From assembly GCA_020637215.1 (NCBI GenBank), contig JACJWI010000004.1, positions 124,001 to 188,000 of the forward strand: a stretch of 64,000 nt of DNA. The letters run 5' to 3'. Made by a program: the position numbers and the translations under genes. The notes beneath the pieces were generated by a model. That model was given only the letters and a program-made list of their open reading frames with translations, made no database searches and was not told the DNA's origin. Positions 41,285-49,763 of this stretch are shown piece by piece. How positions within the stretch are numbered: position 1 is the stretch's first letter; each line of letters opens with the position of its first letter. Origin of the DNA: Microthrixaceae bacterium (GTDB lineage: Bacteria; Actinomycetota; Acidimicrobiia; Acidimicrobiales; Microtrichaceae).

Positions 41285-42564
41285 TCCGACGGCACCAGCC
41301 GCAGCACCCGGGCGACCAGGGCCCCCAGCGCCTCCTCGGAACGGCCGGCGGACTGGTTCAGGACGGTGTCGACCACGAGCGCCGCGGTCGCGTCGACCTC
41401 GCGACGCTCCCAGCCCGGACGCAGCTCGGCCAGCAGGTCACCGATCAGGTCGTCGAGGGGGACGGCGCGGCGGACGTCGAGGCCGACGAGCCGATCGGGA
41501 TCGGAGGCTCGGGCCAGGACGCGCTCGTGCACCAGCGCCGCGGCCACCCACGGCTCCGCCTGGGCCCGTCGGGCGAGCTCCGTCACCACGTCCGACAGGG
41601 CGACCTCGACCGAGGTGTCTCGTCGTCGGACGGCAGCAGCGACCAATGCGTCCAGGTGTCGGGCGAACGACACCGCGGCGACCGACCGGCTGGTGCCGAA
41701 GGCGTCCACGATCGACTCGACGCTGACGTCTGCGCCCGCGGCTGCCGCCACCGCGGCCAGGCCGACGTCCGCGTACCCCTCCGAGAACAGCCCGGCAGCC
41801 GCGCAGGCCGCGTCGACGGCGACATCGACGCGGTCCAGCGCCGTCCCGGCGGGTTCGTGCAGACCCGCATCGACGTCAGCCAAGGTCCATCGTCGCCGCG
41901 CCGGGACCGTCAGTGCCAGCGCGAGCGCCACCACCGAGTCCGCATACAGCCCCGCTCGGACCGGAACGCCGCCGCACATCGACTCGGCGAGAAGGCCTTC
42001 GGCCAGCGCACCGGTGAGCTGGGCCAGATCGCCCACCGTGAACGGATCGACCGGCCGCCGGCCCGCAGCCTCGACCAGCGAATCCATCATCGACTCGACG
42101 GTCGGCCTGTACGAACCCCAGAGCTCCTCACCGAGCCTGGCTCGCATGGATTCCGAATCGGCTCCCCGGCCCACGGCGAGGGCGTACAGCCGTCGAAGTC
42201 GCCGTTCGACCTCCGACTCATCCGCCGATGAGAGGACGTCCCAGTTGGCCTGGGCGCCCGCCCGAACCGCCTCGGCGAAACCGCTCTCGTCAACGCGTTC
42301 CATGCCGAGGCCGGCCGCCTCGACCGGCTCGACGCTCACCCCCACCAGCACCGCGTCGACCATGGCGTCGGACAGGTCAGCCATCGTCGGGAAGTGGTGC
42401 TGGACCGCGCCGGGCGACATCCCGGCCGCCGCGGCGACGCTGCGAACCGTCAGGCCCGCGGTCAACGGCACGGACCCGTCGTGGACCAGCAGATCCCAGG
42501 CGGCCTCGACGATCCGGGCTCGCGCGGCCCGACCCTTGGGCGTGTCGCCCGCTGGTCCCCTCAC
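41281..42564 (-). CDS. Double-domain TetR-like regulator
   Basis: At 427 aa it is twice the normal TetR length. Residues ~12-75 form a clear TetR helix-turn-helix (ARIVEAAWDLLVHDG; VRSVAAAAGMSPGAVQHHF). A ligand domain follows, then a second TetR-like N-terminal region at ~246-310 (VDVAVDAACAAAGLFSEG; VESIVDAFGTSRSVAAVSF) with its own C-terminal domain. This looks like a tandem fusion acting as an internal pseudodimer. GTG 42564 with GAGGAGG upstream is chosen. It follows the P450 gene by 40 bp, and likely regulates it. Confidence 0.82.
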   Translation of the reverse strand: MRGPAGDTPKGRAARARIVEAAWDLLVHDGSVPLTAGLTVRSVAAAAGMSPGAVQHHFPTMADLSDAMVDAVLVGVSVEPVEAAGLGMERVDESGFAEAVRAGAQANWDVLSSADESEVERRLRRLYALAVGRGADSESMRARLGEELWGSYRPTVESMMDSLVEAAGRRPVDPFTVGDLAQLTGALAEGLLAESMCGGVPVRAGLYADSVVALALALTVPARRRWTLADVDAGLHEPAGTALDRVDVAVDAACAAAGLFSEGYADVGLAAVAAAAGADVSVESIVDAFGTSRSVAAVSFARHLDALVAAAVRRRDTSVEVALSDVVTELARRAQAEPWVAAALVHERVLARASDPDRLVGLDVRRAVPLDDLIGDLLAELRPGWERREVDATAALVVDTVLNQSAGRSEEALGALVARVLRLVPSD

Positions 42565-42604
42565 CGCTCCCCCCTCCTCCTCGTGCGGCCGGTCCCCGGC
42601 CGGG

Positions 42605-43957
42605 TCACCGTCGCGCGACCATCCGGACCGGCAGGTGTCGGACCCCGGTGTGCTTGTTGGAACGCGTCCACTCGATCGGTCCCAGCTGCTCGGGCGGCTC
42701 GACCCGGTCGAGCAGCGAGTCGACGATCGCGGCGATCTCAAGGCGGGCCAGCCGCGACCCCAGGCAGAAGTGCGATCCGTGGCCGAAGGCCAAGTGGCGG
42801 TTGGGTGCTCGCGTCACGTCGAAGCGGAACGGGTCGGCGAACTCGGATCGATCGCGGTCAGCGGACGCCCACCACAACGTCACCCGGTCCCCGGCCCGGA
42901 TCAATTGGCCGTGCACATCGACGTCGACGGTGGCGGTCCGACGGTTGTACGGAGTCGAGGACGCCCAGCGGAGCATCTCCTCGACCGCGCCGGGCAGGAG
43001 CGACCGGTCCTCACGCAGCCTGACCCAGTCGTCGGGGCGGGCGGCAAGCGCGGCGACCCCGACCGCGATCGTGTTGCGCGTCGTCTCCGTGCCCGCCGCG
43101 ACCAGCAGCGAGAACAGCAGCTGCAGCTCGTCGGGGTGCAGGCGCCGACGTCCCCCGGGGGCGGACTCGTCGTCGATCTCGCCGTGGACCGCTCTCGACA
43201 GGAGGTCGTCGCGGGGATCGTCACGACGAGCCTCGATCAACGTCGTCCCGTACTCGAACATCGCGGCGCTGGCCGCGACGGCACGATCCGAGGTCCCTCC
43301 GAGGTCGTGGTCGTCGTGGTCGAGGGTGGCGTCGGCCCATTCGATGAGGCGGGCCCGGTCCTCCTGGGGGACGCCGATCAACGACGCCGCCGCCTGCAGC
43401 GGCAGCTCGGCAGCCACGTGCACCAGCAGGTCGACCTCGCCCGCTTCCTCCGAGCGGCTCAGCGCGGCGGCGACGATGCCGTCGGACCGCCTCCGGATGT
43501 CGGCCTCGAGCGATCGGATCGCACGAGGTGACAGCGCGGGTGTGAGAAGGGACCGGAACCGCTGGTGGTGAGGGTCGTCGGTCATGTTGAGCAGCACACC
43601 CGTGTAGCCGACGGGCAGGTCCTCGATGAGCGTGCCCCCGCCCTCGCGTCCGGGGCCGCCGACGCTGGAGAACGTGACCGGATCCGAGGCCGCCGCCAAC
43701 ACGTCCGCGTGGCGGCTCAGGACCCAGAACCCGTCGTCGCCGGGGACGTGGGGGCCGGGCGGGTGGTACCAGACGGGCCGGCGCTCCCGCAGCGCGGCGA
43801 AGGTGTCGTGGGGGAAGCCGTGCTCGAAGCGGGCCAGGTCGCACAGGTCGATCGTGTCGAGGTCGACCTCCGCAGGGTCCGGTGCAGCAGCGGCGGCGCC
43901 CACCCCGTACGGGTCGAGTCCCCATCGTTCGGCGGCGGCCGCCCCCCGGTGGTCCAC
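42605..43957 (-). CDS. Cytochrome P450
   Basis: This 450-aa soluble bacterial P450 has the oxygen-binding I-helix AAGTETTRN, the K-helix ExxR in VEEMLRW, and the heme loop FGHGSHFCLGSRLAR with the ligand Cys. The TGVLLNMTDDPHHQRFR C-helix and general sequence are of the actinobacterial CYP125/CYP142/linalool-hydroxylase style; the substrate is unknown. It needs ferredoxin and reductase encoded elsewhere. GTG 43957 is chosen because the -10 box TAGCGT ends 7 nt before it; GTG 43966 overlaps that box. Confidence 0.92.
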   Translation of the reverse strand: MDHRGAAAAERWGLDPYGVGAAAAAPDPAEVDLDTIDLCDLARFEHGFPHDTFAALRERRPVWYHPPGPHVPGDDGFWVLSRHADVLAAASDPVTFSSVGGPGREGGGTLIEDLPVGYTGVLLNMTDDPHHQRFRSLLTPALSPRAIRSLEADIRRRSDGIVAAALSRSEEAGEVDLLVHVAAELPLQAAASLIGVPQEDRARLIEWADATLDHDDHDLGGTSDRAVAASAAMFEYGTTLIEARRDDPRDDLLSRAVHGEIDDESAPGGRRRLHPDELQLLFSLLVAAGTETTRNTIAVGVAALAARPDDWVRLREDRSLLPGAVEEMLRWASSTPYNRRTATVDVDVHGQLIRAGDRVTLWWASADRDRSEFADPFRFDVTRAPNRHLAFGHGSHFCLGSRLARLEIAAIVDSLLDRVEPPEQLGPIEWTRSNKHTGVRHLPVRMVARR

Positions 43958-43964
43958 GTCGCGC

Positions 43965-43993
43965 ACGCTACCGGCTCGGGATGACCGAGCCGG
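43965..43993 (-). promoter_or_regulatory. P450-tetR promoter with inverted repeat
   Basis: The minus-strand -10 box TAGCGT (43970-43965) gives a leaderless start at GTG 43957. Immediately upstream, CCGGCTCGG (43971-43979) and CCGAGCCGG (43985-43993) form a perfect inverted repeat with a 5-nt spacer, in the -15 to -37 position where a TetR dimer would block transcription. The same structure could serve as a terminator for the MMPL gene, which ends at 44000. Confidence 0.55.
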
Positions 43994-43999
43994 GCTCGA

Positions 44000-46375
44000 T
44001 CATCCGACCGGGGTGGGCGCACGCAGTGCTGGGGACTCGTCGGCTGGATCGGGCGCGGTGGCCGATGCGGGGTTCGGTGGGTCGTCCCGGTCGCCCGGCG
44101 ACTCGCCCTCGGACAGGCCGATCCGGTCCCTGATCCGCTGCATCCACGCGGGCGCCCACCAGTTGGTGTCCCCGGCGAGCGCCATGAACGCCGGCACCAA
44201 CGTCAGCCGGATCAGGGTCGCGTCGAGGACGACAGCGAGCGCCAGACCCAGACCGAAAAGCTTGATGAACGAGATTCCCGAGACCGAGAACGCCAGGAAC
44301 GTGACGGTGATGAGGGCGGCAGCCGCGGTCACGATCCGACCGGAGCGCTGCAGTCCGACCGCGATCGACTCAGCGTTGTCGCCGGTGCGGTCGTACTCCT
44401 CCTTGATCCGCGACAGCAGGAACACCTCGTAATCCATGGAGAGCCCGAAGGCGATGCAGAACATGAGGATCGGTGTCGTCGTGTCGGTCAGACCGGTGGC
44501 GGTGACGCCGAGGGCGCCTGCGAGGTGGCCCTCCTGGAAGATCCAGACCATGGCGCCGAACGTGGCGCTCAGCGACAGCACGTTGAGCACGATCGCCTTG
44601 AGGGGGACGAGCAACGACCCGAACATCAGGAACAGCAGGATGAAGGTGGCAACGACGATGATCGCCACCGCCCAGGGCAGTCGCTCGGCGATGGCCGCGG
44701 TGGAGTCGACGAACTCGGCCGCCCCACCTCCGACGAAGGCGGGCGCCGGTGCGGGCACCGCCCGGATGTCCGCGACCAGCCGCTCGCCATCGGCGGAGAT
44801 GGGGACCACCTCGGAGACGACCCCGAGCCGGATCGCTCCCGGAACCCGGTACGCGGCGAGCATCGCATCGGCCGCCATGACCTCGACCCCTCCGATGTAG
44901 CGACCGGTGGGTGCGTCGACCCGGGTGACGCCGTCGAGGTTCGACAGAGCCGAGGCGTAGCGAGCGACTTCGGTGTCGGCGGGATCCCCTCCTGCCCTCT
45001 CGCTGTCCAACACGACGGCGATGGCGTCGACCTCGTCCGAGGCGAAGTCGTTCCGGAGTTGCTCGGTGGCGACGCGGGCGGGGTCCCCCGCGGGCAGGAC
45101 ACGCTCGTCGGGGACCCCGAACCGCGCCTGCAGGAACGGTGAGCCGAGGACGAGGAGCACCAGCACCACAGCGCCTCCGACGACGACAGGATGGCGCATG
45201 ACGGCGTGCGCACGCCGGTACCAGAAGCCGTCCGCGATGTTCCGCTCCTTCGCGGCAACACCGTTTGCGGCCGCTCGGGTTCCCGGATGCCGGCGGAGGC
45301 TCAGGAGGTCGACCCGTCGCCCCAGCAGCGCCAGGAGGGCGGGGAGGGCCACGACGGACGTCGCGGCGGCGACAAGGGTGACGCCCACCCCGGCGAAGGC
45401 GAAGGAGCGCAGGAAGTACAGGGGGAAGACGAGCAACGCCGAGAGGCTGACTGCGACGGTCAGCGCGGACACCGCGACGGTCCGCCCCGCGGTCTCCACC
45501 GTGCGCAGCACCGCGGCGCGCACCGCCCGGTGCTCGTCGGGAGCCCAGTGCGACCGGGGGCGCGCGGCGAGCTCCTCGCGGAACCGGCTGACGATGAAGA
45601 GCGAGTAATCGATGGCCAGACCCAGGCCGAGGGCGGTGACGAGGTTGATCGAGAAGATCGACACGTCGGTGAACAAGGTGACCATCCACAGCGAGAAGAA
45701 GGTGCCCAGCACCGAGACCGCACCGACCAGCAGGGGCAGGCCGGCCGCGACCAGGCCACCGAAGACGACGACGAGCAGCAGCACGACGAGCGGGACGGCG
45801 AGCGACTCGGCGGTGGCCAGGTCCGACTCGATCCGATCCGAGACCGCCGAGAAGACCGGGCCCTGCCCGGAGTAGCCGAGCTCGAGCGGTCCGAGCCGGT
45901 CGCCGAGCTCCTGACGGAGACGGGACGACTCGGCGAGCACGGCATCCTCGTCGCCATCGAGTCGGGCGGCGACGACGGCGCTGGTCCCCTCGTCGCTGCG
46001 GAGGACCGAGATCCGACCGAGGTTCCAGTAGCCGAGCACCTCGGTCACCGCGGCGTCGTCCCGGAGCCGGCGGGTGAGCTCCTCCCCCGCCGCCACGACG
46101 CCCGGGTCGTCGACGGCCGCACCCTGGCCGGCCTCGTCGACCTGTGGTTCGCCGACCGAGGCGACGACCACGAAGTTGGGCGTTCCCGAGCCGAACCGGT
46201 CCCGCAGCAGGGCCTCGGCCCGGGTGGACTCGGCGGCCGGATCGCCGAACCCGCCTGCCGACAGTCGTCCGAACACCCCGGTTCCGACCGCCCCGGCCAG
46301 GGCGAGGAAGACGGCGGTGGCGGCGAGGACGGTACGGGGCCGGCGCAGCGCCAGGAGAGCGATCGATCGGAACAT
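44000..46375 (-). CDS. MMPL-family RND exporter
   Basis: This 791-aa protein has the RND/MMPL plan: N-terminal helix, extracytoplasmic domain, a cluster of helices (LAVPLVVLLLVVVFGGLVAAG; GLAIDYSLFIVSRFREEL), a second external domain and a second helix cluster (AFGLSMDYEVFLLSRIKEEYDR). The two (L/I)-x-x-DY motifs in the membrane are the conserved MMPL proton-relay aspartates. It should export lipids or drugs by proton motive force. The tail is Pro/Asp-rich and cytoplasmic. GGAGG precedes ATG 46375. The divergent TetR gene (46543) probably regulates it. Confidence 0.9.
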   Translation of the reverse strand: MFRSIALLALRRPRTVLAATAVFLALAGAVGTGVFGRLSAGGFGDPAAESTRAEALLRDRFGSGTPNFVVVASVGEPQVDEAGQGAAVDDPGVVAAGEELTRRLRDDAAVTEVLGYWNLGRISVLRSDEGTSAVVAARLDGDEDAVLAESSRLRQELGDRLGPLELGYSGQGPVFSAVSDRIESDLATAESLAVPLVVLLLVVVFGGLVAAGLPLLVGAVSVLGTFFSLWMVTLFTDVSIFSINLVTALGLGLAIDYSLFIVSRFREELAARPRSHWAPDEHRAVRAAVLRTVETAGRTVAVSALTVAVSLSALLVFPLYFLRSFAFAGVGVTLVAAATSVVALPALLALLGRRVDLLSLRRHPGTRAAANGVAAKERNIADGFWYRRAHAVMRHPVVVGGAVVLVLLVLGSPFLQARFGVPDERVLPAGDPARVATEQLRNDFASDEVDAIAVVLDSERAGGDPADTEVARYASALSNLDGVTRVDAPTGRYIGGVEVMAADAMLAAYRVPGAIRLGVVSEVVPISADGERLVADIRAVPAPAPAFVGGGAAEFVDSTAAIAERLPWAVAIIVVATFILLFLMFGSLLVPLKAIVLNVLSLSATFGAMVWIFQEGHLAGALGVTATGLTDTTTPILMFCIAFGLSMDYEVFLLSRIKEEYDRTGDNAESIAVGLQRSGRIVTAAAALITVTFLAFSVSGISFIKLFGLGLALAVVLDATLIRLTLVPAFMALAGDTNWWAPAWMQRIRDRIGLSEGESPGDRDDPPNPASATAPDPADESPALRAPTPVG

Positions 46376-46446
46376 GGGGACCTCCGGCAGGTCGGCCTCC
46401 GCTGTCGGTGGCAGCAGTCGTTGGGGGGTGAGCGGTCGTTGGGAGT

Positions 46447-46472
46447 GAACAGACGTGCATTGACATCTGTTC
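46447..46472. promoter_or_regulatory. Inverted repeat in the MMPL/tetR intergenic region
   Basis: GAACAGA (46447-46453) and TCTGTTC (46466-46472) are perfect arms with a 12-nt spacer, in an AT-rich stretch between divergent genes. It is the best candidate binding site of the divergently encoded TetR. Confidence 0.5.
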
Positions 46473-46473
46473 A

Positions 46474-46503
46474 TTTACAGTTGGGTGTTTACGCTTGTAC
46501 ACT
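46474..46503 (+). promoter_or_regulatory. Promoter of the MMPL-linked tetR
   Basis: -35 TTTACA (46474-46479), an 18-bp spacer and -10 TACACT (46498-46503) lie directly after the inverted repeat. The start ATG (46543) would have a leader of roughly 33 nt including GAGGGG. Confidence 0.5.
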
Positions 46504-46542
46504 CACGGATGTCAACCCCCGAGGGGTAGATTCCGACTGAAC

Positions 46543-47226
46543 ATGACCGACGTCACCGAACCCGGTGCACCGCCACCTGCCGGCGCCGTCCCACCCGACG
46601 AGCGTCCCGTCCGGACCCGCAACCCGCGCGGCCAGGGCGAGCGGCTGCGCACCGAGTTGCTCGACGCCACCCTGCGGCTGCTGGCCGACGCCCCCCACCC
46701 CGACGACGTGTCGATCCGGGCCATCGCCCGAGAGGCCGGCGTGTCACCGACCGCGGCGTACCGGCACTTCGAGGACCGGAACGATCTCGTGCGCGAGGCC
46801 GTCGGCTGCTGCTTCCAGGGCTTCGCCGAGCTGCTCGTCGAACGGACCGGTGCAGTGGACGACCCGTTCGAACGACTGGCCGAGGCCGGCCGGGCCTACA
46901 TCGACTTCGCCGAGGAGCAGCGCGGCAGGTACCGGGTCCTGTTCTCCAACCCGGTTCCGTTCGACCTCGACGTCGACTCAGACCACCTGCACCTGGCCGG
47001 CGACGAGGCGTTCGACGCGCTGGTCGCGCTGGTCCAGGACTGCATCGATGCCGGTGCGGCCACCCGCAGCACCGACGCCCGCTACGTCGCCTACCAGGTG
47101 TGGACCTGGGCGCACGGCATCGTGGACCTCCGCATCACGCACCGCGCCGAGATGAAGGACTTCCCCGACGCCCGGCAGATGTTCGACGACCTGCGCACGG
47201 CGCTCGGCCTGGCGCAGCCCGGCTGA
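46543..47226 (+). CDS. TetR-family regulator (WHG-type C-terminal domain)
   Basis: The protein has 227 aa. After a Pro-rich start, the HTH is at residues ~36-85 (RTELLDATLRLLADA; SIRAIAREAGVSPTAAYRHFEDRNDLV). The C-terminal half has AYIDFAEEQRGRYRVLFSNP and QVWTWAHGIVDLRI, the TetR_C_33/WHG signature. It is divergent from an MMPL exporter across 167 bp containing an inverted repeat, a layout seen with local repressors of lipid/drug exporters. The effector is unknown. Confidence 0.88.
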   Translation: MTDVTEPGAPPPAGAVPPDERPVRTRNPRGQGERLRTELLDATLRLLADAPHPDDVSIRAIAREAGVSPTAAYRHFEDRNDLVREAVGCCFQGFAELLVERTGAVDDPFERLAEAGRAYIDFAEEQRGRYRVLFSNPVPFDLDVDSDHLHLAGDEAFDALVALVQDCIDAGAATRSTDARYVAYQVWTWAHGIVDLRITHRAEMKDFPDARQMFDDLRTALGLAQPG

Positions 47227-47227
47227 G

Positions 47228-47312
47228 GACAGCCCTGCCCGAACGACAGCTCTACCCGAACGACATCCCGACCGGAACGACAGCCCGACCGGAACGACAG
47301 CCCTACCCGAAC
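47228..47312. repeat. Five 17-bp tandem repeats between tetR and lemA
   Basis: The unit GACAGCCCTGCCCGAAC and four variants lie head-to-tail at 47228-47244, 47245-47261, 47262-47278, 47279-47295 and 47296-47312. They begin 2 bp after the tetR stop and end inside the last codons of lemA, whose stop (47303-47305) is within the fifth unit. Units 1, 2 and 5 share CCCGAAC and units 3-4 share ACCGGAAC, showing diversification. Confidence 0.85.
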
Positions 47313-47857
47313 GAGACCGTCGGGGGTGCCGAGTGGCCCTCGGGGGCGTCGTAGAACACGCCCTTCTCCACTCCGGACATCCCCGCGAACAGCGACCACG
47401 GGATGGTGACCATCGTCCGGTTCAGGGTGGCGCAGGCGTCGTTGTAGTACTGGCGGGCGAAGGCGAGCTGGTCCTCGGTGCGGGTCAGCTCGCCCTGGAG
47501 CTGCTGGAAGTTGGTCGACGCCTTGAGGTCGGGATACGCCTCGGCGACCGCGAACAGGTTGGCGAGCGCCTGGCGCATCTGGCCGTCGGCCGCGGCCTTC
47601 TCCCCCACCGTGTTGGCGGACTGCGCCGCAGCGCGGGCCTGGGTGACCGCCTCGAGCGTTCCCCGTTCGTGGCCCATGTAGCCCTTGACCGTCTCGACCA
47701 GGTTGGGGATGAGCTCCGCGCGACGGGTGAGCTGCACGTCGATGCCGGCGAAGGCCTCGTCGACCGAGACCCGCTGTTGGCGCAGCTTGTTGAGCGCGAC
47801 GACGACCAGTAGGCCGATGACGACCACCAGCACGACGACGATGATCACGATCCACAC
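47303..47857 (-). CDS. LemA family membrane protein
   Basis: This 184-aa protein has one N-terminal membrane helix (WIVIIVVVLVVVIGLLVVVAL), then the LemA helical bundle: FAGIDVQLTRRAELIPNLVETVKGYMGHERGTLEAVTQAR, SLFAGM and YYNDACATLN. LemA proteins are extracytoplasmic helical bundles of unknown biochemical role, often paired with DUF2207 or Gly-rich TPM proteins, as here. GTG 47857 is chosen because GGGAGGA lies 8 nt upstream and the helix begins there; GTG 47893 is weaker. It is 104 bp after the DUF2207 stop on the same strand. Confidence 0.9.
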   Translation of the reverse strand: MWIVIIVVVLVVVIGLLVVVALNKLRQQRVSVDEAFAGIDVQLTRRAELIPNLVETVKGYMGHERGTLEAVTQARAAAQSANTVGEKAAADGQMRQALANLFAVAEAYPDLKASTNFQQLQGELTRTEDQLAFARQYYNDACATLNRTMVTIPWSLFAGMSGVEKGVFYDAPEGHSAPPTVSFG

Positions 47858-47930
47858 GGTGGTTCCTCCCTGATCGGGCGCCCAGTCTGACACGGGGTCG
47901 AGCCCACGTGGCGCCCGGCCCGAGCGAGGT

Positions 47931-47962
47931 CACCGCAGTGCCGCGTCACCGCAGTGCCGCGT
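47931..47962. repeat. 16-bp tandem duplication at the DUF2207 gene stop
   Basis: CACCGCAGTGCCGCGT is repeated exactly at 47931-47946 and 47947-47962; the stop codon of the DUF2207 gene (47962-47964) abuts the second copy. Confidence 0.75.
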
Positions 47963-49683
47963 CACCACGAGCCGCCACCCCCGCCGCCGCCGCCCGAGCC
48001 GCCCGAGAACCCTCCGCCACCGAAGCTCCCCGACCCCGACGACGCCTGCGACGCGGCGTAGCTGGCGTTGGCCGAACTGATGGCCGCGTCGAACGAGTTG
48101 GCCATGGACGAGGCGAACGTCGCCGCGCCGTAGTGGTGCGTGCCGGTCCAGTAGATCCACGGCAGGGCAGGCGGCTCGACGCCCTGGTCGAGGTACCGCT
48201 GGGCCCAGGCGTCGGCCGATCCGAACACCAGCGCCCACGCCAGGTACGTCGGGTACCAGTCCATGTGCTTGGCCGCCTCGAAGCGGGACTCGGCCGAGTC
48301 GGTGGTGAGGAACCGGGCGAAGCCCCCGGCGCGTGACCACAGCTCACGACCCTCCGGGGTCCGCTTGCTGCGACTGCCCGGATCGGTCGACACCGTCACG
48401 GCCACCAACGAGAAGGCGGCCAGTCCGAAGAAGAGCGGCCAGCCCAGCCACGTTCCCTGGCCGAACAGGCGGAGGCCGGCCAGGACGAAGACGCCGACGG
48501 TGGCCACCCACCCGAGCATGGTGCCCAGCACACCGACCCCGGAGGGCTTCAGGTACTCGCCGGACTGACGGGCGACGATCGCCCGCATGGTGGCGCGGGC
48601 GGTGGTCAGCTTCTCGCCGGCGTCCGCCGACTTCGACACCAGGAACGTGTCGCCCGCCGCGGTCAGACCCAGCCCGACGAGCAGGCCGCGCTCCATCTCG
48701 GACACCCGGGGATCCTGCGGGTCGACGAGCAGGTTGATGTTCCACGCCGACTCGTTGCCGTCGAGGCGGATCACACCCTTGGCTCCCATGTCGTAGAAGG
48801 TGGCCTGGAGGTCGTCGTCGGAGGGGACCTCGTCGAGCACCATGGCCCCGAGCGCGGGTGACACGCCCGACGGCGGTTCGAACAGCACCGGGAAGCCCGG
48901 CGGCCGCTCCCGGGTGGCGACGATGAACCAGGCTCCGAGGGCGACCGCGGCCACGGCCGCGACGATCGACCAGAGCACGGTGTGGTCGGCGGGGTCGGGC
49001 GCGGGTGGCGGCAGCGCCCCCTCGGGGAACGTGGCGCGGACCGTCACCGGCGTGTACGGGTCGAGCGGGCCGGTCCGAACCGTCAGCGTCCGTTCCGACG
49101 CGTCGGCTCGGCACGGCGTGTCCTTGCCCTGCACGCACTCGACCCGGGTCACCTCGGCGGGCAGGTGCACGGTCGCGGCGACCGACTCCATCGACATCTG
49201 CCAGCCGGTCCCGACGACGTTCCACCACCAGCGGACGGTCCCGTCGGGACCGCGTTCCAGGGTGTCGGTCGTGGTCGAGGTGATCACGTAGGTGTGCTGC
49301 CCCGCGGTGAGGGTGACCGCGGCGCTGCCGATTCGCAGCGACTCCTGGCCGGCTGGGGCGTCGTCCCACTGGTAGGGCTCGGGCTGGCCGTCGCGGGTGA
49401 CGGTCAGGTCCCGGACCGGGTGCTCCACCCCGTTGCGACGCTCGTCGCGGGTGTCGAAGATGCGGAAGATCCCGTGCTTGCCGAACGGCATCTGCACGTC
49501 GATTGTCTCGGTGATCTTCAGGGAGCCGTCCGCGGACAGGTCGAACACGGCGTCGTAGCGCGAGATGGTGGCGGAGTCGCTGGTCTTCTCCGACAGCGGA
49601 GGCACGAACCAGACCACCGCGACCGCTGCCAGCACCAGGACCCGGATCACCCAGGCGGCGGCGGTCCGGCGTCGCGACTTCAC
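47962..49683 (-). CDS. DUF2207 membrane protein with Gly/Ser-rich tail
   Basis: The protein has 573 aa. After an N-terminal helix, an extracytoplasmic beta domain (ISRYDAVFDLSADGSLKITETIDV; FRIFDTRDERRNG) matches DUF2207. One helix (VLWSIVAAVAAVALGAWFIV) crosses back and a cytosolic region with two more helices follows (MLGWVATVGVFVLAGLRL, WPLFFGLAAFSLVAV). The last ~25 residues are nearly all Gly, Ser and Phe (SGSFGGGGFSGGSGGG), as in YciQ/YdbT-like members. Genes for LemA and DUF2207 typically neighbour each other. Function unknown. It starts GTG 49683 beside a long palindrome. Confidence 0.88.
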   Translation of the reverse strand: MKSRRRTAAAWVIRVLVLAAVAVVWFVPPLSEKTSDSATISRYDAVFDLSADGSLKITETIDVQMPFGKHGIFRIFDTRDERRNGVEHPVRDLTVTRDGQPEPYQWDDAPAGQESLRIGSAAVTLTAGQHTYVITSTTTDTLERGPDGTVRWWWNVVGTGWQMSMESVAATVHLPAEVTRVECVQGKDTPCRADASERTLTVRTGPLDPYTPVTVRATFPEGALPPPAPDPADHTVLWSIVAAVAAVALGAWFIVATRERPPGFPVLFEPPSGVSPALGAMVLDEVPSDDDLQATFYDMGAKGVIRLDGNESAWNINLLVDPQDPRVSEMERGLLVGLGLTAAGDTFLVSKSADAGEKLTTARATMRAIVARQSGEYLKPSGVGVLGTMLGWVATVGVFVLAGLRLFGQGTWLGWPLFFGLAAFSLVAVTVSTDPGSRSKRTPEGRELWSRAGGFARFLTTDSAESRFEAAKHMDWYPTYLAWALVFGSADAWAQRYLDQGVEPPALPWIYWTGTHHYGAATFASSMANSFDAAISSANASYAASQASSGSGSFGGGGFSGGSGGGGGGGGSW

Positions 49684-49705
49684 GGCCAGGACCCTATCGA
49701 CCCCA

Positions 49706-49763
49706 CCCCGTTCTGTAGTGCGAGGACCACACGTTCGTGTGGTCCTCGCACTACAAAGCGGGG
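49706..49763. repeat. 58-bp long palindrome between divergent genes
   Basis: Perfect 20-bp arms (49714-49733 and 49736-49755) with centre TT extend outward to CCCCG/CGGGG with two mismatches. It shares TAGTGCGAGNNCCACACG with the element at 11341. Unlike the others it lies between diverging starts, ending one base before the GTG of the ATP-grasp gene, so it cannot simply be a terminator of either gene. Confidence 0.7.

Noticed and set aside
43565..43984. A 139-codon plus-strand frame opposite the P450 gene
   Set aside because: It is antisense to a complete P450 with all motifs; no independent evidence.
11341..49763. A recurrent peptide (VVRDPHV.. or similar) seen in several frames
   Set aside because: It comes from translation of the palindromic elements rather than from related proteins.
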